DNA of 64,000 nt from Pelecanus crispus (GCF_030463565.1 NC_134643.1:45980221-46044220); one strand, 5' to 3'; counted from the first letter of the stretch, positions 8,700 to 22,496 are shown. The notes: generated by a model from the letters alone, not told the origin. A program made the numbers and translations.

Positions 8700-11600
8700 C
8701 TCATGGAGCAACAGAAATGTGAAGAGTCAAATTCTCCCTCCATTCCTGTCCTGCTGTGGGCAGTTTCCTTTATTTTCTACAAGAGTAAAAGTAATATTTC
8801 GTAGTCGTCTTCCTTTTCTACCCCCTGTCCCCGCAAAGCCCTCGTTTCTTTCCCTGGGTATGAAGACCGAACACGTATTTCAGCATTTGACCCTGCAATT
8901 ACATGGTGACTCTCCTCTGTAAAACAACAGTATGATCTAGCTCTGATACCCTGTCGGGGAATTTTACTTTCAGTCGCCCTCAGTGCTCTGGCAGAGATAA
9001 ATTTAGTAAAGTTAGTAAGAACAAACCACAAGTATCTCTTTCACAATTCACAAGGTACATTGCACAATATTCAGAAAGCAATATTTGCTCCTAATGACTT
9101 TGGTCCCACCAGCCAGGATGAAAATTCATTGCTCTATTTACATTGGTCTAGAAAGAGCCAGGTCAAGTCTTCATGAGTTTCAGAGTTAACAAGTATTTCC
9201 TTCCAGGCACTAATTCTAAGTTTTTCAACCATGAAAAATTTTCAACTCTTTGCACTGCTCTAGTTTTGATCCAAAAGTTTTCTAGCCCCCCTCTGTGTGA
9301 AAAAAAAGGCAGAGATGAGGTGGAGAGATGGGCTCCTTTAGTGCATCCAGAAATGCCTCCTATGAGAAACACTCTGAGTGGGAAGGGTTATACACCTCAC
9401 TAGCGTAGGATAAGAACGTATTTACCATTTGTGTTTATGTTGTTAGTGCTGGCTGGCCAAGGAGCCTGGAAGTGGTATTTCACCTCTGATAAATCTTTCA
9501 CTTGAACCCAGCCCAGCTCAGTCACATCACCAAAAGTTACCACCTGACTGATCTTTGGCAGCGTCTCTGAACTGCGGATGAAGGAAGCCTAGCTTAGGGA
9601 TGACCCCGGCCTCGCAGCACACCGAGGGGCCGTGTTCCCCCCAAAAGGGCCACAGAGAAAGTGAGGTGGCACCTACCAGCCCCAGCCGCTCAGCTGGGCA
9701 GCAGGCAGCTGTGCTGCTGACACAGGGCAAGGCCAGCCTGCCCCTCCTGCGCCGCTTCCCTCAAAAACGCTTTCTGCCCTTGCTGCGTAACCTTGAGGTA
9801 AGTGTTTTCTTTCCCACAGAGTAATTCAGGACGAGCCTTTTCCAGAATGGGCTTTCTGTGTATATAGATAGGTCCCAAGTAATCATCGAGTGGAAAAAGT
9901 GGTTTGAAAACCCTGGATTGAGGTCATGCAGAGGTACAAACAAGGTATTTGCACGCTCTTGTCATTATAGATGCTTCAGGAGTATGCAAGCGCCTTTACT
10001 CAAATGTGGTCTTTCTTGGTTACGGGCGATCACTTCCTGAGCCTTCTGTTCATAGAAATCCTTATGCAAGACCATGAACGCCACTGGTTTTATTTATGGT
10101 TTCTCACCCATTGCTGCTCCTCTCAACCAAAATACCCTCCCAGGGATACTGCTTATGGCCAGGGTCTAATACAGTGCAGATCATTTTAAAGGATGGTTTA
10201 AAATGAGCTAAGCTGGAGAACTTTCAGCATTTCATTCTGCACTGTGCTGACCTTGGCAAGCCATCGCCTGTGAAGTATGCAGAGTAACACTAGCAAATCA
10301 CATGTTGGTAATGTACACCTCTCTTTGGCTGGCGGACATTTTAAGAGTTGCAAAAAGGTCAATACTTCTGAGAAGTAGCTTTTCAGAGAGTGAGGAGAAG
10401 TAGCCCGTCTGTGGGATGTTTGTCCACAGCCTCCTCAGTCCTACCAGACGAGATTACAACCTGAGGGGTTTGTTATGCACACCAAGAAAACAAACTCTTA
10501 ATTACAGGACATCTATAAACAAAGCTCCTATGAGCTGAAATGTGCTGTAATCCTCAGGAGGAGTGGAAGTTAGCACTGTGAAACTGCCTTGAGCCCGTGG
10601 ATTGGGAAGAACAAGGTGTAAAAGGCTGCTATCTTGGGAGATACGCTGTTGTAGCCAGATTTTGCATATTCAATAATAATAATAGGTATAACTGAAAAGA
10701 AGTACTTGTATTGTCTGTGCATCACGCTCATTTAAGGAAGGCTGTGCCCACAAATACATGAGAAGATGATGGTCTAGTAACCCTGAGCTCCACCTCTGTC
10801 AACTCCAACTCCCTGGCTGAGTGTGGGCTCTGTAGTGGCACGCAGCAATCTCGCAGGCAGGCAGGCAGGTGGAGGGATGCCTCATAGGGTCAGAATAATG
10901 TAACACAGAAGCCGCAAGTTTTCTGACTATCACTCGCTGCGATGAAGGGCAGAATTCTGTGCAATTTTAAAAACAAAATTATTTTTTAATTTTAAATTTA
11001 CCTCTGAAAATCATGCTTTCTTGGCTTATATTCTGACTGAGGGAGGCAGCTCTGCTTTTGTGTGTGTGCGTGTGAAAAGCTGCTTGTATCTTTTATCTGT
11101 TGTTAAGAAACAAAGCACAGGTCTTCAGTGAAATACATATTTTAATCTCAGATCAAAAGGCTCACTGTACATTACAAAACTAACACAGGAACCTAGCAAA
11201 GATCTCTCAAATACAGCGTCAGGGCAAAAATCCTACTTGCTCGGTGTTTGTAATTCTGAGTTGCCTATGTGGAAAAACACTCATTTTCTCTGTAGGAATA
11301 GATCAACCTCTTTCTTCTCCTGTGGTAAGGCTTAGAAGAGATAAACTTTTAGTAATTAGTTCTTGGAGGATGAAGAGGTCTTAATTCATACTGTTTGACA
11401 AAATATGCCTAGGAACACCTCAAATTCATGGCTGCATTTCCAGGGAAACTCAGCATCTTTGCCTTCCCAGCTCAGCCTGCTTGTCAGGAGCGGTCAGACT
11501 TAACCACAGCAGGCAGCTGACTTCTCCCCACCCCAGACCTGCTCCCTCCCCTCCTCCTCCTCTGCAGAGCCCTTGACTCGCTCATCACTTCTCCTTACTC

Positions 11601-11980
11601 CTCTCAGCTGGACCTTGGGGTCCCGCAGGAGGACCCACAGCTGGCCAGCTGATGACTGCTGACCTTTGGCAGGCTCTGCACCAGGGTTTCAGCCTTACAG
11701 CTGGCCACAACTGCCTTCCTGGCAACTAAAGACCTAATGAGCTTGGCCAGCTGCAGGCTGTGCTGGGATCCTGCTGGTTAATTTGACCCTGTGTGAGGGA
11801 TGGAGGAGTTCACCCCCAAACGTGGAGGGGGCAAGCAGTGCATCTGTCCACGTGCTGGGGGCAATCAGGGCCAGGTTCCTCCTGTAGCCAACTGGATTAG
11901 TGGAATGAGTAAAAAAGAGACTGCAGAGCTCTTTTTCTTGTGCCTTATTTGAGTTTGCTGTTGAGTATTAGCTCAGGCTT
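8700..11980. other. Intergenic DNA, nothing recognised
   Basis: This is AT-rich single-copy-looking DNA downstream of MYF5. Apart from short simple repeats such as AATAATAATAATAGG near 10670 and (GCAG)n/(GGCA)n near 10853-10868, I see no exon, repeat family or RNA gene. It could hold distal muscle enhancers, but nothing in the sequence singles one out. Confidence 0.5.
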
Positions 11981-12004
11981 CACTAGTGGCCGCCTTTGCC
12001 CTCA

Positions 12005-12606
12005 CTACCTCTCATGCTGTCTCCATTCAGTCCAAGAGACAAACCCATCTGCTAGACCAGGGCTGGACTGAGGGGAGTTATTCCCTTTCCCAAACACAGT
12101 GTGATATATTTTCTCTTCATTTGGCAGGTGCCCCACGTGCAGGAGGTTTATGCATCCTGGATGCTCACGGACCTCACACCAAACCCACTGTACTGCAGAG
12201 TCCAGCGACTTTCTCAAAGGTCTTCTGCTTTCTGCTCCCAAGACCAGCTGATAGGCACCATCCAGTCCTGGAGTCTGGTTTCATTTTGAGTATTAGTAAC
12301 ATTTATAGACTGCCTGGCAATCTGCTGGAAGATGTTTGTGGCTATGATACCAAAGGCATTGCTCAGTTGTGCTTGAAGAAGGTGGTAGTGGCCATGATAC
12401 ATGAGGGCCAGCAAGCCCAGTGGGGGATCAGAAGGGTAGTTCAGTGTCTGCACTGAATCAAGTGCATTTGAATCTGATACCCTCTGAGAGGCCTTCAAAG
12501 CTGGAGGAATAAATGTGTGGGTTTTCTCTTTATTTCTCTGATCTTCTCCTATGAATATATGCTTCTGAACTGATAGCATTTTCTCTTTTAAAAATCCATA
12601 TAACAT
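12005..12606 (-). pseudogene. Possible decayed coding remnant, unknown family
   Basis: On the minus strand two consecutive open frames, 12606-12214 (130 codons) and 12241-12005 (78 codons), overlap by 28 bases in different frames, as a single older reading frame broken by one frameshift would. The translation looks protein-like: it has two N-glycosylation sequons close together (NVT, NET), several Trp and Cys residues and no low-complexity bias. The style recalls a retroviral envelope fragment, but I cannot match it to a known family. A 156-codon frame also runs on the plus strand through the same DNA, so chance openness is possible. No LTR, gag or pol lies beside it. Confidence 0.25.
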
Positions 12607-12683
12607 GTATGTTAGGCAAAAACTAAATCCTACAAAGAAGCCCTAAAAGCTTTAGTACTGGGTTGTTTTTTTGTTTTGGTTTT

Positions 12684-12711
12684 GGTTTTTTTTTTTTTTT
12701 TTTTTTTTTAA
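12684..12711. repeat. Poly-T tract
   Basis: A long T run follows TTTGTTTTGGTTTTGG. It may be an A tail of an old minus-strand retroposition, perhaps linked to the coding-like remnant just upstream in the window, although the gap contains nothing that proves it. Confidence 0.75.
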
Positions 12712-15700
12712 AGTGCCAAATCCTACTGCTTGCAGTGGCACTCAGCGACCTAGCAGGGACTCAGGAACCTAGTAAAGGTCTGGCTGGAATATAAAACTCA
12801 AGCTGGTGTGCCTGTGATACATTATAGGGATCCAAAATGTGGATTAAATCAAGTATGAATTCATTGCCTTTGATTGTTTGATTCCACAGAATTTATTAAA
12901 TTAATAAATCACTAACTCCTTAATTAATGGTGAGCAAACAATAACTTCCATTACACCTGTGTATAGCTCAGTGTGAAGACCTCATTAGCAAATGCACCAC
13001 TGCTCCAGCAAGAGGTTCATTTTTTTGTAAATGGAAGCATTTGAGTCTGCTGAAAAACAGTCTCATTCCCCTCATTTCCATGTTTTAAATAACCGTATAT
13101 GCGAGATGTTGTGGGTTTCTTTTTTTTTTCTTGCTAGCATGAGAAAACATGAAGTTGTTTTTTTTTCCTTTCCAGTTGTAATGCTTTGAAGAAACAGAAA
13201 GACAAACAGTATTCCCATTTTGAAAAGTATTTATTTCTACAATTGCTGTTTCGGGGCATCTTCAAAGCGAGCTAATAGTGCAATTCTGAAACTCGCTGCC
13301 TGAGTGCTTTGAAAAGCAGAGGAGGAAATATCTCTGCTGGCCATGATGAAGATGTATCTGAAGTATATATCTGAAATCCCTTCCTCAAAGTTAAGGCTTA
13401 TGTGCAGACTTGTGGTAAACACCTTTATAGACAATAGATATCACAGCAAAAATTCTTTCTTAGATTTAACTGAGTTGTCTCAGTGACTTGAAAAAGTAGC
13501 TTTAAAAACATTAAACCCCCTCAGAGGTGGCTGGAGTCACGCATCTGGGAGGTGGGTGCCTTTGCTCTGGCCCTTGCTGTTGTTATTCTCTCTTTGTTGG
13601 GTAGTATCAACTTGTTATTAGGAGCAGACCACCAAATTCCCTTCTCACCTGTGTGTATGCCCATCAAAGGCTGTTGTTCTGGCCTTATGACTCCAATGTT
13701 TCATTAAAGTTGTGTCCAAAATAAGCTGATGGGAGTCCTTCGGGCCTCTTCTTCTCAGGTATATATAATGCAGTGAGCTCCTAAAGGTGTAGGTGAATTA
13801 GCTTAGCTGCAAAGCTTCTGCAAACAGATGAGCATCCTCCTCCTGGGCACCTGCAGGACCTCAGTAGTGAAGACTTGAGGAGCACCTAAAGTAGTAAGAT
13901 TTGAGCTCATAATCCCTGCGTGATTAAATAGGGATTTTTTTTGGCCACATCCTGAGTTTAAGCACTCAGCCTTTCCTTCCTTGCAAACTCTATGAGACTG
14001 TCTACCTGGTCACAGGGTTCTGTAGGAGTGCCTTCCTGTCATGCAACTGGCCAAGGAAAACACATCCCGTGCAGGTGTCTAATGCAGTGGGAAAGGGGAC
14101 ACCTTGGTAGTCTGAAGCTGTTTGATTGCTGGAAATGTGCGTGACTTAACACCCAGTCCTGGGGAAAAAAAATTCTCATAAATTGGGAACTGCCTGTGGA
14201 AGATGCACCTGGTGACAGGAAAACTGGCTCCTGCTGAAGCCGGAAAGGTAAGCACTGAAAGATGGGAGGGAAGTTGCTGTCCCGTGGTTGTATATGCGGC
14301 CACTCACTATGGAGTAAAAGGATGGTGACTCTGGGCAACTGGGAAAAAGTTTAATACCTCTAAAATCCCCCATGCCGAGCATGAAGCACAGAAGAAACCA
14401 AGTAAACAAGGGCCGAGACAGCTGTATCCTACCAGCGCCTCAAATGCACATTTTTCACAGGGTACAAATTTCTCACATGTTTATCGCCTGGGTGAAATAC
14501 AAAAATGACTGAACTTTGAAATGTGAAACTTGTTATTTCTAAACTTCCTAATAAGCAGGACAGTGAAAGCTCCTTTTAGAAAAGTGCTTGTGAAATTAGT
14601 CTTCTCAAGCAGAAGTGGTCTGCTCTGAGGGGTCTCCTGACCATGTCTGCCTCCCACAATCCATGTCTCCACCTCTCTCTTTTCTGTGGAAGATAAGGAC
14701 TATGAGAAAAAAATGTATGTATTTTGGTGTATAGTCTTGCTTTAATACATCATTTCAGCAATACCATAGTTTCTTACAGTCCTATTTTTATTACTGCTTT
14801 TTGTTCTCCATTTTTTCCATCTATAAAAAGTTTTATTGTTTATAAACAATGCACTTGGTTACATGAATAAGTTTGAATGCCACTTTGGTTTAATATGTAT
14901 GGAAACAAATCTTTACCTTCATATAAACTGTCTTTTAATCAGAAATAGTGTATTATAAAGTACAGCTAGACATCTAAGTTTATTCTTGCCACAAATTCAC
15001 TGAAACCCCTGGAGTTTCACCAGGAACAGATTTGGGCCAGAAGGCCTAGAATATAGTTACAATATATTCATTTTCTCATGCCTCAGAAATGGACTGTTTA
15101 TGCGCCAAGCTGTAAAGTGATATTCATGATGACTGAAGCCTGAACAACGTTAAAATATCCAGATCCTCTGCTCCAAATCCTCTGGTATCCGAAACTGTTC
15201 CTTTCCTTTCAAAAGGAGGGGGCTACCGCTGCTGAGGGTAAACAAGGGCAGGGGCACAGCTTTAGTACTCAAGCTTAAATAAGGACTAGCCTAGCTAAAA
15301 CTGAGGCTTAACTGCAGGGAGCCTGGCTCCAAGGTGCTGCCCCAGCCCCAAGGGCTGCCCAGCGCCCTCGCCGCCAGCTCTGCCTTCCCGCTCCTGTGGC
15401 AGAAGCTTCGTGGGTTGACCCTTTGAGCTCAGCCATCCTTGGGAGATTTGCTGCACCACCCCCCAAAAGCCCTTTTTGAGAGCAATTTTTCTTTAAACAG
15501 AAAAAGTGCTGTGGAAAATTGCTTTTTATTGCAATTATAATGGATACAGCGGTTCACACAGCTTGCAGCATGCTTGAGAGCCAGGGCCCACACTCTGTTC
15601 ACACACTATGGAATATCAAGTACAATCATTTTTTCTGTTTTTTTTGGCCATGATTTCCAGAAGTAGGAGCTTGAAATTACGCTCACAATAACTGCAGTGA

Positions 15701-16880
15701 TTTTTTGATGATCTTGAATGACAACCAGCTCTTACTGAATACCAGGATAGGTAGAAAGTGCAAGGAATTCTTGAAGATCTCTTGCTCTGGAGCCGAATTT
15801 TTTTTTTTTTTTAAACTTTGGCCATCTGTATATTTAAAAATAGATTATAGTCAGAGAGAAAATTTTGCTGAACATATGATAAAGCCATTCACTTTTAAAA
15901 AACAAATTTTAGAATTGTTAAAAAGAAATCACTGTGTATAAGATCTTAGAGTAAGATGCAACCAAGTTTATTTTTACATCCTTTTGAACCAGTGGAAATT
16001 CCTATGCACAGGCATACTTACGTATGCAAGTTTTAGCAAGTTCAAGACTTAAAAATAGAGGCAAGGAATTCTTTCTGTACAATTATAGTGATTTGGGGGA
16101 AGGAAGAGAAACAGTATATAAGTATTACCAGGTTATGTATGTAAGCTGATATGGGACAACTTTGTCTGGAGATTGGTCATCCTATGCTTGACTGACTCTT
16201 CAACCCCCAATTAATTTTTTGTTATAAATAATCCTGGTATATTGGGTGTAAATGTCCATAGTGTCTGTGGCAAAGCCTTTCCACAGTAGCTTTATTCTCA
16301 TATTGCTGCAGTCAACTGCTTTGGAAAGCCCAGGAGCTTCACTAGAGAGCTTAGATGCTCTTGGCAGACAGTAGCTCTGCAATGGTGAGGTTCTGCATGT
16401 TTTATGGATGTGAAGAACTCTGTTCAATTCTGATCTTGAATGTTGCTTGGTCAAAAGTTGTGAGCAACACTTACAACTCTTCTTCCTCTAATTCCAGAAA
16501 GAAATGTGCCTGGAAAATATTGTGTGTTTTATGAATACTTTTAGATTCTCATTTCTTGTTTCCTTTAGAAAAATAGAAAAGCAATGTACAACCCAGTTGA
16601 AAATATGGGTTATCTGAGAGCTGCCTGCGTTGTAAAAATTAGAGTAACAAACAAGCATCGCTCCAACATTGAACAGTCCTGGGGCTTGGCTGAGCCTTCC
16701 ATTACACACAACATGAAGCTGCAGAGCTGCTCCACACAACACGGTCTTCCCTGCTGTCACCCTGTAGTGAATGCACACCTGGGATGGAGATTTCAAACTG
16801 TAGCATTTCAGTCTGCTTGGAATACACCTGTGCTGCCTTTTAAAATACCCCAGGAGACCTGCAACACCCAATACATTGTG
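12712..16880. other. Intergenic AT-rich DNA, nothing recognised
   Basis: About 4.2 kb without a recognisable exon or repeat family. All open frames are short and unlike known proteins. Short homopolymer runs occur near 13122, 13160 and 15798. Confidence 0.5.
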
Positions 16881-16881
16881 T

Positions 16882-17100
16882 AGAATCATAGAATAGTTTG
16901 GGTTGGAAGGGACATTTCAAGGTCATGCAGCCCAACCCCCCTGCAGTGAGCAGGGACAGCTTTAGCTCCATCAGGTTGCTCAGAGCCCCGTCCAACCTCA
17001 CCTTGAATGTTGCCAGGGATGGGGCCTCCACTACCTCTCTGGGCAACCTGTTCCAGTGCTTCACCACCCTCATTGTAAAAAATTTCTTTCTTAAATCCCA
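16882..17100 (-). mobile_element. CR1 LINE 3' fragment (minus strand)
   Basis: The 3' end of a CR1 retrotransposon lies in reverse orientation, starting with the complement of the CR1 terminal repeat (AGAATCATAGAATAG) followed by TTTGGGTTGGAAGGGACATT. The minus-strand translation retains the end of CR1 ORF2 ([21 protein letters not shown], cut by sequence change afterward). It is 5'-truncated to about 220 bases, as is usual for CR1. Its 3' end differs from that of the copies at 25381 and 30911, so it belongs to a different, probably older, subfamily. Confidence 0.93.
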
Positions 17101-18540
17101 TGGGTCAGTGCAGTCCCAAGCCGGTGGGCTCCACTCCAAGAACTACATGCAGTGGGGTTTTCTGCCCGGATAACGCAAAATTTTCTGATGACATGCATGC
17201 TCAGGCAGGACCCGGCCAGGTCCTGAGCTGACCTCTGTTCTGTTCTGCATAGCAGACTGACAGACCTGGGCTCTAATTTAGAGCTGGAAGTGGGGAGAAG
17301 AGCTTCTGGATTAATTTTGACACTTGTAATTCTCCCACTGCAATTAAATGAAATGAAGCAATTGGTAAGAGAATGAAAAAAAAAATCCAATCCATATTGA
17401 AAGCATATGCTGTACATCCCAGCCAAATGTGACTCAAATATCTGTAGCCTGAAAATTGGAATTTATAAGCATAACACTGATCCAGCAGACACTATAACGC
17501 ATCAATGCTTATAAAATTAGAAGTAATTCAGCAGCACTCAGACATGAGTTCTATGATCTATTTTCTTTTGAATAGAAGTGCCTACCTTCAAGTGACGCCC
17601 TACACTTGCGTGAGGTTTCACTGCCTCTGGCTTCTCCAAAGGAGGCTGCTGCAGCTGAGGCCCTTTTGGGTGCAGGAATTCAAAGCTGAAGAATCCTTTT
17701 TCCAGTGGGATTATTCTTTTTATAAAGCTCTGTGTGTGTGCTGGAAAAGCAATTTATTTTGTCACTAACATCGGACAAAGCATCATTATGCTACTCAGCT
17801 GTCACTGGGGAGTATTTGGAAATGGTAAATCTATTTTGGGCCCAGTAGTAGTTCTAATCATGGCAAAAATCTTTCTAGTCTGAATAAAATATTAAGAAAT
17901 GCAGGATGAGGTCTAATTTTATTTTTTCAAAAGTTCTGAAATTTAAGGGACAGATTTTCTATAGAATGTAGGATTTTTTAAAAAAATCTGTTTCTTTAAA
18001 ATGTTGCAGTGCAGAATTTTAAATATATGACTTTTTTTAAAAAAAAATCAACTGTACTATTTAAAGCATTGAAATATATAGGAGTTAGGCACTTTTCAAA
18101 ATCCTATGGCAGGCGAAGGCTCAAATTTTCCAGTGGGATTAGGTGTTTAAATATATTTGAGGATCAGACTCCGGAGCCACAAGGGGGGGTTAGGGATCCC
18201 CAGTGCCAAGTGTGTTGCCTAACTCTGCAGAACGCTGTAAATACAGGAAATTCAAAACATACAGAGAGGCACCTGGGTCCCAGTGTAACGTCTGGGAATC
18301 CATTATGCAAAGCAGGGCTCTGCTTAAATGGCAAGAAGAACTTGATGAAGAACATGTCTTACTTAAATGTCTTAATCTGGGTTGGAATATAGCGTCTTCC
18401 CCCAGTCGAGATTTTTCTTTCATGTGCCTGAGCCCTGCATTTCATGGTCTAAGCAGGAATAAACACTTCATTTATGAAGTAGAAGGGGGGTGTGTAGTTG
18501 TTTCCCTTTTATTAAATAGGTTATCACTTACAGCACTCGC
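17101..18540. other. Intergenic DNA, nothing recognised
   Basis: About 1.4 kb of AT-rich sequence. No gene or known repeat was recognised; open frames are short and show no family motif. Confidence 0.45.
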
Positions 18541-18545
18541 TCATT

Positions 18546-18721
18546 GTCGTGGTTTAGCCAGGACACACAGGACACTCATGATGAGTGAAGATGAGTCAGT
18601 GCCTTTTTCTGCCTATATTGAAGGACGTACTTTGATTAGGAGAGAAGAGGGTGTTTTGGGGTGTAGTGTCTTCAGTGTGTGTGTGAGCTGCTCCACTGCA
18701 CGGGCTAAACCACGTTGTCCT
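18546..18721. repeat. Short unit bounded by inverted repeats
   Basis: CGTGGTTTAGCC at about 18549-18560 is inverted as GGCTAAACCACG at about 18704-18716, giving 12-base inverted repeats around roughly 145 bases. The left copy with its preceding bases (TGTCGTGGTTTAGCC) is also the exact reverse complement of the last 15 bases of the solo LTR at 22497-23065. It may be a deletion remnant of a related LTR or a small foldback element. The interior does not resemble the solo LTR. Confidence 0.35.
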
Positions 18722-20066
18722 TCATGCAGCTTGCAGGATGACTTTGGCTTCTCAAACATTTAATTTGCCCCTAAATCAGCTTTCTGCTTCCCTTTTCCCC
18801 AGGTTGTGGGGTCGATGAATTGTGTGGTGTTATGATCGCCTTTTTCTGAAGGGCTCTGTGGGATCTTTTTGGTCATGTGGCTGGAAACACAGCTAGCAAA
18901 TGGCTAAACTGCTGGTGTTCTCCATCCTGCAATGAGAGCGCATTCAGTCCTGTGAAAAGACCACTTGTGTATGCTTGGGCATGTGATGGGAGCAGTCTGC
19001 TCATCCTGACTTTCATATGTGTCCGTTGTGTGACGAGACATGTATTTTGGTCACGAAGGAGGCATACTTCTCATTCTGCAGAACTGGCAGGGTTAGGACT
19101 TACAGCCCATGAAAGTCTCCTCACCAGGCTGCACGGATATCCTGGACCAGGAGCTTTGGAACCGCTGGGCTGCTGCAGAAGGTGGATCTCTGCTTGGATG
19201 TTGGGCTGCGAACTGGAGCCTCTGCGGCAGGAATGGCCATTGACTCTGCTGTGGCCTGGGAGGGATTATGAGCAGTACTAACAGGGAGGTCTTAATCCAC
19301 TACAACTGTTTGCTGAGTGACTCACGTAAATATTTCTAGACCTTCTTGCTTTCTAGAGGAGGTCTCCTTGCCAGATGTGATCCTCCTGGGACAAGCTGGA
19401 GCTCTAGGATGATTGCAGCAAGGCTTCTGATGAATATCAAGTGTACATACTGGAATAGCAATGTATAGTAACTTACTCTCTGCCTTTGTCAAGTATTGGA
19501 GAAGGTCTCCTTCCAATGGTACCATGTACTTTGAATAGTCACGTCCAAGAAAGATGAACAGGTTTGCTTATTACACATAGTAGCTGCTGCAGCAACCCAG
19601 ACCATTGAATGAGAAAGAGAAATCTGTGTTACCTACAGGTATTTGTGCTCTCTGTTGTTGAATCGAATGATGACTATATGGGAAGCAGGTTAATGAGCTG
19701 AGGATGAAATGGCGTCAGCAGTTAGCTCAGGCACACATGCTGCAGCATGTTGTGTTATGTCTGTTATATTACTGAGAAAATTCAGCTGCAAAGCGCAGTG
19801 TTGCTGGGACACGCTGTAAGGACTGCGGAGCGCCCTGGGATCCTGCAGCAGAGGCCAGCATGTAGTGGTCCTTTTTCCAATGCTCAAGTAATTGCTGGCT
19901 TGAATACCCTCAGAATGAAGGTGTGTGTGGGCAGTGACTCACGGGATAATGCTGAAGGATACAGCAATGTCCAGGCAGATTTTTTTTGTCCTCTTTCTGC
20001 ACTGTAGGCAGTATAATTTGGCATGATTCCCTACATGCCTGTACTTTTCTGGCACCAGCATTTGTC

Positions 20067-20103
<37 letters not shown>

Positions 20104-22496
20104 TGTATCCTTTAAAGTCCTGTGATTAATTAAAGTGGGGGCAGTCACCCATGTCAGATTCCCGGGATTTTCCATGTTTAAAGATGCTAAAGCAGCAACA
20201 TCTGTCTCGCAGTACAAGGGATGCTTCTAACTTCTTATGCTGCTTGTACCTGCTTATCTCTTCCCTCAAAGGAAAAACTGTTTGAAAAGTGTACACTGCC
20301 TTAATAAATCCATCTGCTATTACTAATGCATGACAAAGAGCCAGGCTGCCACTTACGCTTTTCAGAAGTTGTGATGTGGAGTGGCAGCAAAATGCACAAA
20401 ACAATTTTCCATCTGAGTCACTGGGGAAATGGATTAATGAATGGTGGATGCTGTCCTCATGCATTTAAACTGAGCCCTTTTTTCTGCTGCTTCCTAATCT
20501 CCTCAATTATAAATAATGCTGATATGCCAAATGGTATCATCTCCCCAAATTATGCTCCCCTTCACAGTCCTGCTTTGAAATTTTGGACTTCAGATTAAAC
20601 TGTCCTTTAATCACTTTCTCACATTTTTCCAGGACTTTGTTCTGCAAGTATTAGGAATTATGTTGGAGTAAAGATGGGCAGAACTAAGTGCGTTATATGG
20701 CTCTGCTCAAGGTAGGAAATGTCTGCATCTATGAAGAACTTACCAGTCAAAATAAAAATGACAAATGATAGGAATAATTGAAAGAAAAAAAAAAAAAACC
20801 CAAACCTGGCTGTTTAGATTGCATTTTAAAACTGCAAATGGGAAATCAGTTAATAAGGGACACTTTCTGGGGAACTACAGAAAGGCACAGAAATCTTTTA
20901 AAAAGTAGCAAGTTAAAAGGCATAGAGTGTCAAACCCCACCCTTGGAGATGACCCAGACTGTTCTGACCACTTGGCTTGCTGCAGCGATAAATTTTAAAT
21001 TGTAATTTATCAATTTAAAAATTCATATTTGTAACTTGATTCATGGCATTGATAAAGCTGTGGTCAGCCCTCCTGAAATTGTCATCCCCAACATGACTTT
21101 GCACCCAAACTTTCATCAGCTGCCTGTTCCCATCCCCTTTGCATTTACTGATTGCATGCCAGGTGGTTAAACGAGCATCTTTGTAACATAGAGAGCAGTT
21201 GCCCACAGCAGAAATGCTTAACTAGGAGAAGTTGTTTGATCCAACCATCCATTTGCTGGGTTGTGTAATAGTAGTACAGGGTAAATCATGCCACAGCTGC
21301 AACTCTAGTCGCACAAGGGGTAAAGGGCCAGGCAAAATGGGTGTGAACATGGGACTGCAGTGGCCACTTGCTTCTTTTGGGGAAGTGGGTGACATGAGGG
21401 CTTCTCTGGTTGGGATTCAGGGTCATCAGGGAGGGTGAAACAGGGTGAGATGAGAAAGGGTGCTGTCAGGAAGAGAAGGCTTCCAGAAATGTCCTTGTGG
21501 AAACTGAGGCGCTGATAAATGTTGGTACACTCAGGGTTATCAACATCTGAGGAATTATCCTGAAAAAGATCTCATTTTTGATCTTAAATGGTTAAAAGGA
21601 AGGATTTTCCCAGCTGCCGTGATGCCTTTGGGATCTAGTCCTTTGGTCTTGCCTCTACTTATGGGCACCTGAATATCTTAGAAAATCTGTCTGTAAGATC
21701 TCAATTCAATAGGATATTTCTGTGCATGACCAGTTTATGATGGCATGGACTCCCTGGTGAAGCCAGGGGCGTGGATTACAAATCCAGGCATGTGGCTGTG
21801 TTCCTTGGGTTATAGATGGCAATCATTTCTTCTATTTTTGAGTACCATACATTGCAATGAAGTTTTGATCTGTGATTGTACCTTTAAGAGAGAATCAGTA
21901 CCTAATAAATAACAGCACTTTAAAAGTGCTAAAAAAGCACAGTTAGTCATATGCTGATTGCATAAGCGTAATTTTGTCACTTTTTTTAATAGTATCTTAC
22001 AATCTGTACATGAAGGGTTTGTGTGATAATTTGCTATTATATCTAGTTTTATACTGGTAAACTTTCTGCAAAATGATTTATGATGATATGTGCCATCTGC
22101 TACAAATTTTGGTAAAATTAATTTATCCTGCCTAGATATGGTTAATATTTTCAGTATGAAGTTGGTTTCCGGAGTATTTTCTTTTAGCAAGAGGCAGGTG
22201 GTGCTTCAGACACTCAGGGAATGGATTTCAGACAGAGTTTGTATTTGTCTTTTTAGAGGGTTTGGGGATCTAGTTGTCAAATACAGCACTGGATCGCCGT
22301 TTGATGAGTAAATAGTTCTCCAGACACAGATCCTGCTCACTTGCTTTTCACTTTCTTCAAAGCATTGCAAACCCTTTAGCTTAAAAATATAAAATAGAGT
22401 GATGGCAGCTCTACAGGAAAACTGGCAGTGTTTGGCCTCAGGGCAAGTATGTGGGATAGAAGGGAGGATTAAACATTGTACGGATGTTGTAGCCAT
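18722..22496. other. Intergenic DNA with a poly-T tract
   Basis: About 3.8 kb without a recognisable gene. It contains a pure T run at about 20070-20098. Several open frames of 60-134 codons occur on both strands, with no recognised motif. The stretch ends at the solo LTR. Confidence 0.45.
20070..20098. repeat. Poly-T tract
   Basis: A pure T run of nearly 30 bases ends in AAATCTG. It could be the A tail of a minus-strand retroposed sequence, but no body is recognised. Confidence 0.85.

Noticed and set aside
11986-12456. 156-codon plus-strand frame
   Set aside because: No recognised domain. It overlaps the minus-strand remnant, whose two-frame pattern is slightly more protein-like, so at most one can be real and neither is certain.
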